Source of the DNA: DATGFK01 sp040007395
GTDB lineage: Bacteria > Chloroflexota > Anaerolineae > Aggregatilineales > UBA2796
Length of the DNA stretch: 8,134 bases
Assembly (NCBI GenBank): GCA_040007395.1
Contig: JBDTVG010000035.1
Coordinates: forward strand, 1 to 8,134
Reading direction: 5' to 3'
Below are positions 1-6,089 of the stretch, piece after piece (within the stretch, counting starts at the first letter, position 1; each line of letters starts with the position of its first letter). The notes under the pieces are model-generated. The model worked only from the letters and a program-made list of their open reading frames with translations, searched no databases and was not told the origin of the DNA. The position numbers and the translations under genes were made by a program.

Positions 1-55
1 CAATCGTACCGATGTTGGCATGGGGTTTGTTACGGTTGAACTTTTCTTTCGCCAT
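1..55 (-). CDS. tuf: Elongation factor Tu, N-terminal fragment (partial)
   Basis: Only the first 18 codons are inside the window; the gene runs off the left edge. The translation MAKEKFNRNKPHANIGTI is the classic start of bacterial EF-Tu, just ahead of the GHVDHGKT P-loop that should follow outside the window. EF-Tu is the GTPase that carries aminoacyl-tRNA to the ribosomal A site. It lies 71 nt downstream of fusA, as in the usual rpsL-rpsG-fusA-tuf order, so it is probably co-transcribed. The start at 55-53 is preceded by a weak GAAAG-type ribosome binding site with a 7-nt spacer. An in-frame ATG at 73-71 is possible but has GGAG only 2 nt ahead, and that GGA is paired inside a hairpin. The family call is sure despite the short fragment. 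Confidence 0.93.
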   Translation of the reverse strand, partial: MAKEKFNRNKPHANIGTI

Positions 56-76
56 TATCTGACTTTCTTTCATAAC

Positions 77-106
77 TCCGGCGACCAGATTAACAAGGTC
101 GCCGGA
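77..106 (-). promoter_or_regulatory. Perfect 10-bp hairpin in the fusA-tuf gap
   Basis: Positions 77-86 (TCCGGCGACC) and 97-106 (GGTCGCCGGA) are exact inverted repeats around a 10-nt loop (87-96). In the operon mRNA this forms a strong GC-rich stem 21 nt ahead of the tuf start. No U-run follows on either strand, so it is not a standard intrinsic terminator. It may be an RNA processing or stability element, or may tune tuf translation by pairing the GGA of a GGAG sequence at 79-76. The structure is visible directly; the role is inferred. Confidence 0.6.
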
Positions 107-126
107 AACTGAATGTTGCTTGAATG

Positions 127-2229
127 CTACGGAACCTTGCTGCCCTTGATCACTTCATCAGCGATGAACTGTGGGGCTGGGCTGTAGCGCTCGAATTCCA
201 TTGTGGAACTACCGCGCCCTTGAGTCATACTGCGTAAGTCGGTAACATACCCGAACATCGACCCTAGCGGCACAATCGCCTTGATAGACGATGACCCGCC
301 GGGACGTGCTTCCATGCCTTCGATGATTCCGCGTTTTGCCGAGAGGTCACCGACAATGCTGCCAGTATATTCATCGGGGACAACCACTTCGACGCGCATC
401 ATTGGCTCCAGCAGCACTGGGCCACCACGCTGCACGCCTTCTTTGAGCGCCATTGATCCGGCGATCTTGAAGGTCATTTCAGACGAGTCAACATCATGGA
501 AAGATCCGTCCACCAGAGTGGCACGGATACCCACGACTGGATAACCCGCTAGCACGCCGCCATCCAGCGCTTCTTTGATACCGTTTTCGGTTGGGCGGAT
601 AAATTCGCGAGGGATTGTCCCACCACGAATATGATCCACGAACTCGAACGTTTTCTCAGAGTCTTCTGGCAGCGGCTCGAACTCGATCACGACGTGGGCA
701 TACTGACCCGAACCACCCGTCTGCTTCTTGTAGATTTCGTTTACACGCACTGCACGAGTGATAGTTTCGCGATAGGCCACACGTGGACGACCTACCACCG
801 CATCGACGTTGTGTTCACGGCGCATCCGTTCGACCAACACTTCGAGATGCAGTTCGCCCATGCCGTAGATCAAGGTCTGACCGAGTTGGTCATCAACACG
901 CACTTGGAAGGTTGGGTCTTCTTCAGCCAGCTTACGCAAGGCTTCACCCATTTTATCCTGATCGGCGCGTGTTTTTGGCTCAATCGCTACACTGATTACC
1001 GGGTCGGGGAAGCTAATCTTCTCCAACAGGATTGGCTTATCAATATCGCTCAAGGTTTCACCTGTAAAGGTGTCCTTCAAGCCGAGAATAGCAGCGACAT
1101 CACCTGCATGGACTTCATCGACATCTTCACGTTTGTCAGCGAACATACGGACCATGCGCCCGATACGCTCTTTGCGATCCTTCGATGTGTTCAGTACACC
1201 GGTGCCAGCCCTGATTACGCCGGAGTAGACCCGGAAGAAAGCCAGCCGACCCACGAACGGATCGGTGATGATCTTGAAGACCAACGCTGACAGTGGTTCG
1301 TCGTCGCTGGGCATACGCTCAACTTCTTCACCAGTATCGGGGTTCGTGCCTTTTACTGGCGGAACATCCAACGGCGAAGGCAGATAATCGATGATCGCAT
1401 CAAGCAGTAGTTGTACGCCTTTGTTCTTGAGAGCCGAACCACACAGTACAGGTTGAACTTTGCCTGCAATTGTCGCGGCACGCAAGGCCACGATGAGTTC
1501 CTCGTTCGTAACAGGCTCTTCCATCAGGTATTTTTCCATGAGGGGTTCGTCGGTTTCGACAATAGCCTCAATGGTTTGTGCCTTGACGGCCTCAGCATGT
1601 TCGCGCAGGTTTTCTGGCAGCGGCCCGTGCTTAATATCCGTCCCTAAGTCGTTGCCGTAAATGATCAACTCTTGGTTGAGAATATCGATCAGCCCGCCGA
1701 AGCGATCCCCTTCGCCGAAGGGAATATACAGAACCACTGGTTTGCCACCCAACCGTTCCACAATCATATCGACACAACGCTGAAAGTTCGCGCCTGTGCG
1801 ATCCATCTTATTTACAAAGCAGATGCGTGGGACTTCGTACTTATCGGCCTGTCGCCACACCGTTTCAGACTGTGGTTCAACACCCGCTACGCCGTCAAAA
1901 ACCACCACACCACCATCGAGAACGCGCAGCGAACGCTGCACTTCCGCCGTGAAGTCGATGTGACCGGGGGTGTCGATCAGATTAATCTGATGATCCTTCC
2001 AGCTTGAGGTAACTGCCGATGCCGTAATGGTGATGCCGCGTTCACGTTCCTGATCCATATAGTCGGTGGTGGCTGCACCATCGTGAACTTCGCCAATGCG
2101 ATGCACCATGCCCGTGTAATACAGGATTCGCTCGGTGGTGGTCGTTTTTCCTGCGTCAATATGGGCAATCACGCCAATATTACGGACCCGTTTGAGGTCA
2201 AGTGCTCCGCTATTTTCTTTCTTCGCCAT
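127..2229 (-). CDS. fusA: Elongation factor G (translocase GTPase)
   Basis: This 700-residue protein has the full length and all hallmarks of bacterial EF-G, the GTPase that drives tRNA-mRNA translocation and, with RRF, ribosome recycling. GTPase motifs are G1 AHIDAGKTT (22-30), G2 RGITI (64-68), G3 DTPGH (86-90), G4 NKMD (140-143) and G5 SAL (265-267). Domain II starts near 310. Domain IV includes SGQYAHV (507-513) and the decoding-centre loop HDVDSSE (578-584), with H578 matching the conserved tip histidine. It looks like the standard EF-G1 rather than a divergent paralogue. The start ATG at 2229-2227 gives the family-typical N-terminus and has a weak AGAAAG site 9 nt upstream. It begins 20 nt after rpsG and ends with TAG 71 nt before tuf. 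No anomaly is seen in the protein. Confidence 0.98.
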   Translation of the reverse strand: MAKKENSGALDLKRVRNIGVIAHIDAGKTTTTERILYYTGMVHRIGEVHDGAATTDYMDQERERGITITASAVTSSWKDHQINLIDTPGHIDFTAEVQRSLRVLDGGVVVFDGVAGVEPQSETVWRQADKYEVPRICFVNKMDRTGANFQRCVDMIVERLGGKPVVLYIPFGEGDRFGGLIDILNQELIIYGNDLGTDIKHGPLPENLREHAEAVKAQTIEAIVETDEPLMEKYLMEEPVTNEELIVALRAATIAGKVQPVLCGSALKNKGVQLLLDAIIDYLPSPLDVPPVKGTNPDTGEEVERMPSDDEPLSALVFKIITDPFVGRLAFFRVYSGVIRAGTGVLNTSKDRKERIGRMVRMFADKREDVDEVHAGDVAAILGLKDTFTGETLSDIDKPILLEKISFPDPVISVAIEPKTRADQDKMGEALRKLAEEDPTFQVRVDDQLGQTLIYGMGELHLEVLVERMRREHNVDAVVGRPRVAYRETITRAVRVNEIYKKQTGGSGQYAHVVIEFEPLPEDSEKTFEFVDHIRGGTIPREFIRPTENGIKEALDGGVLAGYPVVGIRATLVDGSFHDVDSSEMTFKIAGSMALKEGVQRGGPVLLEPMMRVEVVVPDEYTGSIVGDLSAKRGIIEGMEARPGGSSSIKAIVPLGSMFGYVTDLRSMTQGRGSSTMEFERYSPAPQFIADEVIKGSKVP

Positions 2230-2246
2230 CGTTCGCTACTTTCTGT

Positions 2247-2265
2247 ACACTACCAGCGGTAGTGT
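2247..2265 (-). promoter_or_regulatory. Hairpin over the rpsG stop codon, just ahead of fusA
   Basis: ACACTACC (2247-2254) and GGTAGTGT (2258-2265) are exact inverted repeats with a 3-nt loop. In the mRNA the rpsG stop codon TAG (2252-2250) lies in the 3' arm, and the fusA ribosome binding region begins a few nucleotides after the stem. Ribosomes finishing rpsG would melt it, so it could couple fusA translation to rpsG or mark a processing site. No U-run follows, which argues against a terminator. The function is inferred. Confidence 0.45.
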
Positions 2266-2720
2266 GCAAACGCCCGGTTGGCTTCTGCCATGCGGTGCGT
2301 TTCGTCTTTCTTCTTGATTGCTGTTCCCTGACCGCCAAAAGCGTCGAGCAATTCGGCAGCGAGTTTTTCCGACATATTGCGACCACTGCGATTGCGGGCT
2401 GCGCCAAGAATCCAACGCATTGCCAACGAAATGCCACGATCAGGATCGACTTCCATCGGCACCTGATAGGTCGAGCCACCAACCCGCTTGGGCTTAACTT
2501 CGACGGTAGGAGCCGCGTTACGCAACGCTTGCTCGAACACATCGACGGCCTCACGCTTGGCACGGTCTTCAACGAGGGTCAGTGCATCATACATCACGCT
2601 GCGGGCGACGCTTTTCTTGCCGCCGTGCATCATGCGGTTGATGAACATGGAAATATACGTATTGTTGTAACGCGCATCTGGGATCACCGGACGGCGTTGT
2701 GGACGGTATCTTCTCGGCAT
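2250..2720 (-). CDS. rpsG: 30S ribosomal protein S7
   Basis: The 156-residue product is a full-length S7, the primary 16S rRNA 3'-domain binder that nucleates assembly of the 30S head and lies near the E site and mRNA exit. It begins MPRRYRPQRRPVIPDARYNN, contains the MMHGGKKSVA segment (35-44) and GGSTYQVPMEV (81-91), and ends in the typical AHYRW. The start at 2720 follows a weak AGGT about 9 nt upstream. The gap to rpsL is only 20 nt, so there is no room for the long rpsL-rpsG intergenic structure through which S7 represses its operon in E. coli; any S7 feedback here would have to act elsewhere. The stop TAG lies in a hairpin leading into fusA. Confidence 0.98.
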   Translation of the reverse strand: MPRRYRPQRRPVIPDARYNNTYISMFINRMMHGGKKSVARSVMYDALTLVEDRAKREAVDVFEQALRNAAPTVEVKPKRVGGSTYQVPMEVDPDRGISLAMRWILGAARNRSGRNMSEKLAAELLDAFGGQGTAIKKKDETHRMAEANRAFAHYRW

Positions 2721-2740
2721 ATTTTTTTACCTAACCCCTG

Positions 2741-3208
2741 TTACTTCTTACCTTTTGGCTTGCCCTTAGCAGCAGCAGCGGCGGCAGCGCCCGCCTTCGG
2801 CTTCTTCGCGCCGTACTTGCTACGGCTCTGTTCACGCCCCTTTACCCCGTCGCAGTCCAACGTACCGCGCACAATGTGATAGCGCACACCGGGCAAGTCC
2901 TTCACACGACCACCACGAATCAGCACGACGCTGTGTTCCTGTAGGCCGTGCCCCTCGCCGGGGATGTATGCTGTCACTTCGATACCGTTAGTTAGGCGAA
3001 CACGGGCAATCTTACGTAGTGCCGAGTTTGGCTTCTTGGGCGTAGTGGTACGCACTTGCGTGCAAACCCCACGCTTTTGTGGTGCGCCACCCGCCTGACG
3101 GGTACGTGTCTGCGAATAGGAATTGAACGTAAACTGAAGGGCCGGCGACTTGCTCTTGGTCTTCTTGGGGTGCCGTCCCTTGCGAATTAACTGGTTGATC
3201 GTAGGCAT
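2741..3208 (-). CDS. rpsL: 30S ribosomal protein S12 with Ala/Lys-rich C-terminal tail
   Basis: S12 sits at the decoding centre and controls accuracy. The 155-residue protein shows the core TTTPKKPNSALRK (54-66) and GGRVKDLPGVRYHIVRG (99-115). The two lysines where streptomycin-resistance changes arise in other bacteria, K58 and K103, are wild type, and D104 matches the residue that is methylthiolated in E. coli. Relative to E. coli S12 (124 aa) it has an insert at about 26-42, also seen in Bacillus-type S12, and a tail at 139-155 made of AG, seven alanines and KGKPKGKK. The start at 3208 has GGAG (3217-3214) with 5-nt spacing. It is the first gene of the str operon, behind its own promoter and leader. 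Confidence 0.98.
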   Translation of the reverse strand: MPTINQLIRKGRHPKKTKSKSPALQFTFNSYSQTRTRQAGGAPQKRGVCTQVRTTTPKKPNSALRKIARVRLTNGIEVTAYIPGEGHGLQEHSVVLIRGGRVKDLPGVRYHIVRGTLDCDGVKGREQSRSKYGAKKPKAGAAAAAAAKGKPKGKK

Positions 3209-3399
3209 AAAAACTCCATCTTATTTCTTCGCTACCCAATTGTTTTTGGGCGTGCAAACGGGCGTATAAACGCCCGCTTCTCTCTGTACTTTCCATGACG
3301 GGAGGCCAACCCGAACCAGCATAGATGGCCTCACCGATGGTGACTCGACAAATTCAGGTAACTATTGCCTTGTCATGCAAGGTTAGCCCCGTTTAGTAG
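3209..3399 (-). promoter_or_regulatory. Structured 5' leader of the str operon
   Basis: From the start predicted by the promoter at 3434-3406, the rpsL transcript would carry about 190 untranslated nucleotides. I find no convincing ORF in it. It can form several small stems: CCTTG/CAAGG (3368-3372 with 3378-3382), TCACC/GGTGA (3331-3335 with 3339-3343), CGGGCGT/ACGCCCG (3259-3265 with 3270-3276) and CCCAA/TTGGG (3235-3239 with 3246-3250). The GGGCGT of the transcript (3275-3270) can pair with either of two ACGCCC copies (3265-3260 or 3253-3248), giving exclusive folds. Leaders of ribosomal protein operons often bind a product protein, so an autoregulatory role is plausible but unproven. The 5' end is a prediction. 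Confidence 0.45.
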
Positions 3400-3405
3400 T
3401 GTGGT

Positions 3406-3434
3406 ATGCTAACACCTCGACAGGCTGATGTCAA
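3406..3434 (-). promoter_or_regulatory. Sigma70-type promoter of the rpsL-rpsG-fusA-tuf operon
   Basis: On the minus strand a perfect -35 box TTGACA (3434-3429) is followed after exactly 17 bp by TAGCAT (3411-3406; four of six to TATAAT), which is preceded by TG in the extended -10 position. Transcription would start near 3399, about 190 nt ahead of rpsL. It lies between the end of the DinB gene and rpsL, so the operon does not depend on read-through from upstream. A 10-bp direct repeat AGTAGTGTGG occurs near +1 (3395-3404) and again near -65 (3460-3469). Confidence 0.7.
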
Positions 3435-3499
3435 GGGTGAGTACCGCCTGCAAATGGCAAGTAGTGTGGATGGGCAGGCATTTTTGGCGGTGGAACGCC

Positions 3500-4036
3500 C
3501 TAGAGTTTTGCCAGATAATTTGTGTGTAGGCTTTCCATATGGTGTGCTACATGGCCTACCATGATATACAGCAAAGCACGGACACTGACCATTCCATTGC
3601 CGGCGGTACCAGAACGCAGACTAATGTCTGGCGAAAGACGGTTGAAGGCAAGCAGGTTAGCACGGCGGAGCAGTTCAAATTCCTGTAACAGGTCAGCCAA
3701 TGTCCAGTCCCCGAAGTTCGCCTCGCGGACATAGTTATTCTGATCAAATCCCGGCAGCGGCGTTTGATCATTACGTGAAATCCGCAGCGCCCGATACGAG
3801 AAGATCCGCTCGGCATCGTTGATATGCCCTACTACTTCTTTAATGCTCCATTCGTCTGGGCCAAAGCGAAAGTTAGCTTGTTCGGCGGATAGTGGAGAAA
3901 GCAGCGTCTTCAGTGTATCGATCTGTTCGGTGAGATGTCCGAAAATATCACCGTCCGGCACAAGCTGCACATACCCGCCATAAAACGGTACATATTCACT
4001 TTCAGCAGGCCGACTGATTAATGTGGCTAATCCCAT
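3500..4036 (-). CDS. DinB-fold putative metal-dependent enzyme
   Basis: The 178-residue protein fits the DinB/YfiT-like four-helix-bundle superfamily (DinB_2 type). Members bind a metal through three histidines and include thiol S-transferases and enzymes of unknown substrate. Candidate ligands are H71 in the helix GHINDAERI and H162 and H166 in GHVAHHMESL. The segment DEWSIKEVVGHINDAE (61-76) is typical of the family. No signal peptide or membrane segment is seen, so it is probably cytoplasmic. The start at 4036 was chosen because AAGGAG lies 8 nt upstream; an upstream in-frame ATG at 4084 would run through the promoter region and lacks this support. It is divergent from the WYL regulator, which may control it. 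It is followed by the str operon promoter. The substrate cannot be told from the sequence. Confidence 0.82.
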   Translation of the reverse strand: MGLATLISRPAESEYVPFYGGYVQLVPDGDIFGHLTEQIDTLKTLLSPLSAEQANFRFGPDEWSIKEVVGHINDAERIFSYRALRISRNDQTPLPGFDQNNYVREANFGDWTLADLLQEFELLRRANLLAFNRLSPDISLRSGTAGNGMVSVRALLYIMVGHVAHHMESLHTNYLAKL

Positions 4037-4072
4037 CGTGGAAACTCCTTTTTTGCGAGATGTTAAGGGGAA

Positions 4073-4078
4073 AATATA
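4073..4078 (-). promoter_or_regulatory. Possible -10 box for the DinB gene
   Basis: TATATT on the minus strand lies 37 nt ahead of the DinB-fold gene's start and would give a start site near 4066. No good -35 is present at 16-18 bp; TTGGTA occurs about 20 bp upstream. The box is flanked by GGGAA (4068-4072) and TTCCC (4085-4089), an inverted repeat that could be an operator. This is a weak promoter call. Confidence 0.3.
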
Positions 4079-4115
4079 ACGCACTTCCCTCCCATTTCTA
4101 CCAAATTTGTGTTGA

Positions 4116-4124
4116 TGCTATACT
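4116..4124 (+). promoter_or_regulatory. Extended -10 promoter of the WYL regulator gene
   Basis: TGCTATACT matches the extended -10 form TGnTATAAT at all but one position. The -35 region 17 bp upstream (TTCTAC) is poor, as is usual for extended -10 promoters. Transcription would start near 4131, leaving a leader of about 22 nt before the ATG at 4153. A near-repeat CTGACTTTT (4123-4131) and CTGATTTTG (4135-4143) covers the start site with a 12-bp period and could be an operator. Confidence 0.5.
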
Positions 4125-4152
4125 GACTTTTAATCTGATTTTGAGGTTTGGT

Positions 4153-5127
4153 ATGAACAATCGTTTGTCGAGCCGCACCGAACGCCTTGCCGAAATCGAA
4201 AAAATGCTCTTTCGCAGTGCTCACGGAATGCGTGCCGTCGAGATCGCGGAAACCTGCGGCGTTGACCGTCGAACGATTTATCGCGATTTGGACATGTTGA
4301 GTATGCTTGGTGTCCCGATCTGGCAAGACGAGGGACGTTTCGGCATTATCCGCGATCAATATTTAGCAACGGTGCGTTTGAACTTCAACGAAGCCATTGC
4401 GCTATTTATCGGAGCGCGGCTGCTCTCCCGCCACGCCGACCAATTGAATCCACATCTCGTTTCGTCCTTGACCAAACTTAGTATGGCTTTCCCAGAACCG
4501 CTGGCTTCCCACGTTGCTTTTACGGCTCAGGCCATCAGCCACTATCCGATCAATAACGATTTCGTGGCGACCTTAGAAGCAGTTACCCAAGCATGGGCAG
4601 AACGCCGTCGGGTGCGAGTCTGGTACACGGCACACAGCAGCGGCGAAACCAAAGCCCGCGAGTTTTCGCCCTATTTCGTCGAGCCGACTCCACAGGGTGG
4701 ACTATATGCCATTGGGCATGATGCCTTGAGCGGTGAGATACGCACCTTAAAATTTCAACGGATGCAAAAAATACAACTGCTGGATGAGCGCTTCGAGATT
4801 CCTAACGACTTTGATATTAACCAGTATTTCTCTACCGCATGGGGCATCATGGGCGGCGGCGGTGAGGTCAAAGTGGTACTGAATTTTGCCCACGATGCTG
4901 TTGATCTGATCCGCGAACATAACTGGCATGAATCGCAGAAGATCGAGAATCTCTCCGAGGGCGGCTGTCGTATGACACTGTGGGTCAAGGATTGGCGCGA
5001 GATGCGCCCTTGGATACGCTCATGGGGCAGTCAGGTTGAGGTTGAGGAGCCGGAAGCGCTACGTCAAGATATTGCCTCAGATGCGAACCGGGTCATGCAA
5101 AAATACCACGAAGCCCAAAAGAGCTAA
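4153..5127 (+). CDS. HTH-WYL transcriptional regulator
   Basis: The 324-residue protein has an N-terminal helix-turn-helix of the HTH_11/DeoR-like kind (about 8-65; AVEIAETCGVDRRTIYRDLDML is the core, split at 28-49), a middle linker helix region, a WYL domain (about 140-220) and a WCX C-terminal extension (about 237-315). WYL domains are ligand-sensing modules, in several cases for nucleic acid or nucleotide ligands. The eponymous triad reads L184-Y185-A186 in GGLYAIG, a variant I recall in related proteins of this subtype, with R197 and R203 in the conserved basic strand. The start at 4153 has GAGG 6 nt upstream; the open frame extends 44 codons further but without an initiation site. It is divergent from the DinB-fold gene and ends 20 bp before the convergent kinase-fold gene. 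It probably autoregulates; the ligand is unknown. Confidence 0.88.
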   Translation: MNNRLSSRTERLAEIEKMLFRSAHGMRAVEIAETCGVDRRTIYRDLDMLSMLGVPIWQDEGRFGIIRDQYLATVRLNFNEAIALFIGARLLSRHADQLNPHLVSSLTKLSMAFPEPLASHVAFTAQAISHYPINNDFVATLEAVTQAWAERRRVRVWYTAHSSGETKAREFSPYFVEPTPQGGLYAIGHDALSGEIRTLKFQRMQKIQLLDERFEIPNDFDINQYFSTAWGIMGGGGEVKVVLNFAHDAVDLIREHNWHESQKIENLSEGGCRMTLWVKDWREMRPWIRSWGSQVEVEEPEALRQDIASDANRVMQKYHEAQKS

Positions 5128-5147
5128 GGCCGTTGCGAATATTCCGA

Positions 5148-6005
5148 TTATGAAGTAGGCAATGCTTCCAGGGCCTGTTTCATGGATAGTGCATCGGGAT
5201 AACGCTTTGACGGGTCAACCATTAAGGCGCGGGTAATGATTGCTTCCAATCCCGACAGAACCACCGGATTGCCTGAATGAGTGGGATAACTAGGATGGTC
5301 AGCAAAGCTAAACGGCTGACCAAGATTGGGATCGTGTCGCGTTAATAAGTGATATAGCGTTGCGGCTAGCGAATAAATATCGCTGCGAGGACTTGCAGGT
5401 TCAGTTTGTAATTCAGGGGCGGAATACCCCTCTGTACCAATCATCATCCAACTTTGTTGCCCCCATCCCGCTCGTGCCAGTCCAAAATCGACTAAGCGAG
5501 TCCTTCCGTAATGATTGATTAAAATGTTCGATGGTTTTAGATTGCGGAAAATGATTGGCGCTGGTTGTTGAGTATGCAAATAATCCAGCACATCACATAG
5601 TTCAACTGCCCATTTTATTACCATATCAAGCGGCGGTAGCATATACGGGTAAGCATGGATAAGGTGGGCGAGATCAAGACCATTGTCGTACTCCATCACC
5701 AAATAAAAACACTGTTTGCTTTCAAAGCATTCATAAATATGGGGAATCGCAGGGTGGTCTAACTCGCCGAATAGTTTGGCGACTTTTTCAAACTCCTGAT
5801 AGATCGCTGTGCGACGATTGGGGTAACTCGTAACTGGTAGTATTTCCCTGATGGCAACGTGCCGCACGACATTTGGGAAGTTCATATCGCGGGCTTGATA
5901 AACTCGGCTCATTTCGTGAATGCTGATAACACCCGAAATCTTGTATCGACCCAGCAATACAGCGCCAATAGGAAGATGATTCTCAGGCATACCTATTTTG
6001 ATCAT
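5148..6005 (-). CDS. Ser/Thr kinase-fold protein, predicted pseudokinase
   Basis: The 285-residue protein is a single Hanks-type kinase domain with no transmembrane segment or extra domain. Fold motifs are clear: hinge LVMEYDNG (102-109), FRNLKPSN (153-160), DFG (173-175), SAPE (195-198), SDIYSL (208-213) and SKRYPDA (266-272). Catalytic positions are not: the glycine loop reads VISIHEMSRV (26-35) with no glycine; the VAIK lysine is R53 (AGG); the helix-C glutamate position in FEKVA is V75; and the HRD aspartate is N155 (AAT). N160 and D173 remain, so nucleotide or metal binding is not excluded. It is therefore more likely a scaffold or regulator than a phosphotransferase. The start at 6005 has AGGT 9 nt upstream. 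Its GC is low: about 42% over 5521-5760 by hand count, against about 60% in sampled neighbouring stretches. The ORF is intact, so it is not called a pseudogene. Confidence 0.9.
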   Translation of the reverse strand: MIKIGMPENHLPIGAVLLGRYKISGVISIHEMSRVYQARDMNFPNVVRHVAIREILPVTSYPNRRTAIYQEFEKVAKLFGELDHPAIPHIYECFESKQCFYLVMEYDNGLDLAHLIHAYPYMLPPLDMVIKWAVELCDVLDYLHTQQPAPIIFRNLKPSNILINHYGRTRLVDFGLARAGWGQQSWMMIGTEGYSAPELQTEPASPRSDIYSLAATLYHLLTRHDPNLGQPFSFADHPSYPTHSGNPVVLSGLEAIITRALMVDPSKRYPDALSMKQALEALPTS

Positions 6006-6047
6006 AAGACTGACCTACTCGAACATCTTGATTATGAGATAATGCCA

Positions 6048-6053
6048 ATTATA
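6048..6053 (-). promoter_or_regulatory. TATAAT -10 box for the kinase-fold gene
   Basis: A perfect TATAAT on the minus strand lies in the 84-bp gap between the YfhO-family gene and the kinase-fold gene, giving a start near 6041 and a leader of about 35 nt. The -35 region at 17 bp is poor; TTGATA lies 22 bp upstream. It suggests the kinase-fold gene can be expressed apart from the gene before it. No terminator hairpin is seen in the gap, so read-through is also possible. Confidence 0.45.
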
Positions 6054-6089
6054 TACTTTTTGCCATTTCCGGCTTTATCAAATGACCTT

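Noticed and set aside
77..106. The fusA-tuf hairpin as an intrinsic terminator
   Set aside because: No U-run follows the stem in either direction (GTTATGAAAG on the operon strand), and tuf would be cut off from its operon without a visible promoter in the short gap.
631..1290. Long open frame on the plus strand (219 codons) inside fusA
   Set aside because: It is exactly opposite conserved EF-G coding sequence, encodes no recognisable family and is the kind of antisense frame produced by the codon bias of fusA.
2202..2879. Plus-strand open frame of 225 codons opposite rpsG and the end of rpsL
   Set aside because: It spans two conserved ribosomal protein genes and their gap on the other strand; the alanine run in it mirrors the S12 tail codons. 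No family resemblance.
3475..3499. Terminator after the DinB-fold gene
   Set aside because: Only a weak 4-bp GGCG/CGCC stem is possible and it is followed by A residues, not T, on the relevant strand.
4037..4084. Upstream ATG at 4084 as the start of the DinB-fold gene
   Set aside because: The extra 16 residues show no family similarity and cover the probable promoter, while the ATG at 4036 has a strong AAGGAG 8 nt upstream.
4021..4152. N-terminal extension of the WYL regulator to 4021
   Set aside because: The extra 44 codons overlap the start of the DinB gene and the regulator's own promoter; the HTH begins normally after the ATG at 4153, which has a GAGG site.
5128..5147. Bidirectional terminator between the convergent regulator and kinase-fold genes
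   Set aside because: The 20-bp gap holds only the short palindrome GAATATTC and no stem with a T-run, so a terminator cannot be supported.
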